Source: Natronohydrobacter sp. | GTDB lineage: Bacteria > Pseudomonadota > Alphaproteobacteria > Rhodobacterales > Rhodobacteraceae | DNA length: 33,993 bases | NCBI GenBank assembly: GCA_020832585.1 | Contig: JAFIEL010000015.1 | Coordinates: 1-33,993 of the forward strand | Direction of reading: 5' to 3' | Shown here: positions 32,336-33,993 of the stretch, piece by piece | Layout: each line of letters begins with the position of its first letter | Numbering within the stretch: position 1 is the stretch's first letter | Position numbers and translations under genes: made by a program | The notes under the pieces: model-generated | The model's input: the letters and a program-made list of their open reading frames with translations, nothing else | What the model was told of the DNA's origin: nothing | The model's database searches: none

Positions 32336-33438
32336 AGCGCTTCCTCCCATTCGCCTGCCGCAGTGCTGTCTTGCACCACGCCGCCGCCCACATTCGCCAG
32401 AATCTCCCCCGAGGGCGCAATCTGCATGGTCCGGATCGCCACCGACCAGCATTGATCACCACTTGGTGCGGCCCAGCCGATCGCCCCGCAATAGGCCCTG
32501 CGCGGCTGCGCTTCCAACTCGTGGATGATCTGCATCGCGCGGATCTTGGGCGCCCCTGTGACCGAACCGCATGGAAAAAGCGCTGCCATCAACTCGGGCA
32601 GGCCCGCATCATGCAGCAATTCGCCACGAATACGACTGCTCATCTGATGGACGGTCGCGAAGCTCTCGATCTCGAACAGCTCCGGCACGCGCACGGAGCC
32701 GATGCGGCTGATCCGCCCGATATCGTTGCGCAACAGATCGACGATCATCAGGTTTTCGGCCTGCACCTTCTCGCTCGCGGCAAGCTCTGCCTTCAGGCGG
32801 GCATCCTCGACCGGGTCGCTGCTGCGCGGCGCGGTGCCCTTCATGGGCCGGCTCTCCAGCACACCCGCCCGCACCTGAAAAAACATCTCGGGGCTGCGCG
32901 AAACAAGCGCGCCCCCATCCCCCAGATCGACAAAGGCCCCGAATCCCACAGGTTGACGCGCGCGCAGCGCCCCATAAAGCCCCAGCGCAGAGCCCGCGCT
33001 CTGGCGGGTCTCGACCGGAAAGGTCAGGTTGATCTGATAGCAATCGCCCGCGCCAATATACGCCTGCAGCCGCGCGAAGGCGCTGTCATAGGAATCGCGG
33101 GTGATCCCCGGTAGCAGGGGCTCAAGCCGCACATGCATCGCGGCCCCCATCGCGCGGGCGAGCACAGCATCGGGCAGAAGCGGGGCGTCATGGATGCGCA
33201 GATCGACCAGCGGCCCTGCCTCGGGCGTCCAGAGGGGCGCAAGACGCGGCTCGAACGCATAGCCTGCCTCATAGGCCAGATACCCCGCCACCCATTTTCC
33301 CGCACGCCGCGCGGCTTCGGCCTGTTCCAGCATCGGAAGGACATCGGCCAGCCCATGCGCAACCAGACGCTGCTCGGGCGCATCAAAGAGGACAGGGCGG
33401 CCTTGCGGCCCATGTTCGATCAGGATCACGCGCGGCAC
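32287..33438 (-). CDS. pabB: Aminodeoxychorismate synthase component I
   Basis: This enzyme (383 aa from the start chosen) aminates chorismate as part of 4-aminobenzoate synthesis. The chorismate-binding domain fills the C-terminal 270 residues. Lys200 lies in PMKGTAPR, the lysine that marks PabB among chorismate enzymes. The later motifs are ENLMIVDLLRNDIGR, FATVHQMSS and FPCGSVTGAPKIRAM. The N-terminal 110 residues are the diverged PabB domain. The start is uncertain: GTG at 33438 or 33429 fits best, since no ATG with a ribosome site precedes the conserved part. pabC overlaps its 3' end. Confidence 0.92.
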   Translation of the reverse strand: MPRVILIEHGPQGRPVLFDAPEQRLVAHGLADVLPMLEQAEAARRAGKWVAGYLAYEAGYAFEPRLAPLWTPEAGPLVDLRIHDAPLLPDAVLARAMGAAMHVRLEPLLPGITRDSYDSAFARLQAYIGAGDCYQINLTFPVETRQSAGSALGLYGALRARQPVGFGAFVDLGDGGALVSRSPEMFFQVRAGVLESRPMKGTAPRSSDPVEDARLKAELAASEKVQAENLMIVDLLRNDIGRISRIGSVRVPELFEIESFATVHQMSSRIRGELLHDAGLPELMAALFPCGSVTGAPKIRAMQIIHELEAQPRRAYCGAIGWAAPSGDQCWSVAIRTMQIAPSGEILANVGGGVVQDSTAAGEWEEALWKTRYAQALTTPACA

Positions 33439-33576
33439 TCGCTTTCGATTCACTGCACGCGAACAGATAGCGCGTGCCGCAGGGTTTTGCACCCGCACAG
33501 TGCGACCCAGAGGGGCTGAAAACCGGCACCGAAGCGCATCACCATGCGACTTATTGCCAATCAGCACGCAGCACGC

Positions 33577-33613
33577 TTGTTTATGGGCTGCAAAACGCTA
33601 TCTTGTATACAAG
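33577..33613 (+). promoter_or_regulatory. Promoter with a perfect 12-bp palindrome
   Basis: TTGTTT (33577-33582) and TATCTT (33599-33604) are 16 bases apart. The palindrome CTTGTATACAAG (33602-33613) overlaps the -10 element and the likely start site. A TTGTATACAA core is typical of GntR-type operators, so a repressor bound there would block the 99-aa membrane-protein gene downstream. Confidence 0.5.
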
Positions 33614-33630
33614 GTTTACAGGAGGTGCGT

Positions 33631-33930
33631 ATGCCCAAACTGGTGAAGCTCTATATCCAGCAAGTGTTGATCGGCTTTGGCATCTCTGCGGTGTTCACAA
33701 CCATTCTGATCTATTTCAACATCGGCAATCTGCAGCGTCTGGTATTCGGCTCCAGCGATGGACTCCTGGGTCTGTTCCTGATCTTCTTCTTCAACGGGCT
33801 GGTCTTTGCCGGGGTGCAATTCGCGATCCGCATCATGCGGATGGGCCATGAAGACGAAGATGATGATGACGATGATCGCGGCACGCCCATTCGCGGCGAT
33901 CTGATCCCGATCCGTATTTCGGCGCGATAG
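33631..33930 (+). CDS. Small membrane protein with acidic C-terminus, 99 aa
   Basis: This 99-aa protein has two predicted transmembrane helices (about residues 11-31 and 46-68). A cytoplasmic tail follows, starting RIMRMGHEDEDDDDDDRG with eight acidic residues in a row or nearly so, and ending PIRISAR. The ATG at 33631 has a perfect GGAGG at 33621-33625. Starts further upstream (33544) would run through the promoter region. I do not recognise a named family. A palindromic operator in its promoter suggests that it is regulated. The 63 bases after it hold nothing I can identify. Confidence 0.78.
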   Translation: MPKLVKLYIQQVLIGFGISAVFTTILIYFNIGNLQRLVFGSSDGLLGLFLIFFFNGLVFAGVQFAIRIMRMGHEDEDDDDDDRGTPIRGDLIPIRISAR

Positions 33931-33993
33931 GGCAGGGCGGCAGGCCCGCAGCGACCGTGGCGGCGTGAATTTCCCGAGAGCCTGAGTTTATCA

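Noticed and set aside
1-33993. Mobile elements, CRISPR arrays, prophage or defence islands
   Set aside because: I looked for transposase or integrase motifs, terminal repeats, regularly spaced repeats and restriction, retron or toxin genes on both strands and found none. Base composition is even throughout.

Overview
The window looks like a stretch of core chromosome from an alphaproteobacterium, most likely of the Rhodobacteraceae (Rhodobacterales). The reasons are high GC, an alpha-type SspB next to a clpP/clpX pair, a PccR/ScfR-type regulator beside a propionyl-CoA carboxylase and methylmalonyl-CoA mutase locus, Rhodobacter-type conserved small genes and an Irr-box-like operator. No insertion sequence, phage, plasmid function or CRISPR array is visible. 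Genes are densely packed on both strands, and no gap exceeds about 260 bases.

Layout. Bases 1-58 look like the 3' end of a permuted tmRNA (ssrA), cut by the window edge. They are followed by sspB, fumC (both +), clpX and clpP (both -), so tag, adaptor, unfoldase and protease genes sit within about 4.2 kb. Next, on the minus strand, come an RlmI-like RNA methyltransferase translationally coupled to a PIN-domain nuclease, and a 54-aa protein. Entner-Doudoroff edd (+) has a LacI-type palindrome inside its promoter spacer. Minus-strand genes follow: an M48 peptidase, a ZIP metal transporter behind an Irr-like box, a UbiH-like monooxygenase and two paralogous small membrane proteins.

From 11.9 to 23.5 kb lies the propionate/propionyl-CoA region. 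It holds the regulator pccR (-), a Bcr/CflA transporter and a DMT-type protein (-), then pccB, a DUF6497-like secreted protein, two tandem small lipoprotein-like genes, a 126-aa conserved-looking protein, pccA, a small membrane protein, a DUF4174-like protein (-) and methylmalonyl-CoA mutase. PccB and PccA make (S)-methylmalonyl-CoA from propionyl-CoA, and the mutase converts methylmalonyl-CoA (after epimerisation) to succinyl-CoA. TTTGCAAA repeats upstream of both pccR and pccB suggest autoregulation and control by PccR.

The right third is mixed housekeeping: DoxX, holC, pepA and a MipA-like outer membrane protein (-); cmk (+); an operon fabI-lysE-gpt (-); pdxH, a double cold-shock protein coupled to a DUF192 protein, and tRNA-Pro(TGG) (+); pabB-pabC with an unusually long overlap (-); and a small acidic-tailed membrane protein (+) whose promoter carries a perfect palindrome.

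I found no obviously new multi-gene defence or mobile system. The most interesting unexplained items are regulatory and small-gene features: hairpins over the ribosome-binding sites of the 126-aa gene and of doxX, the tandem small-protein paralogues, the methyltransferase/PIN pair, and the operator-promoter arrangements at edd, the ZIP gene and the last gene.
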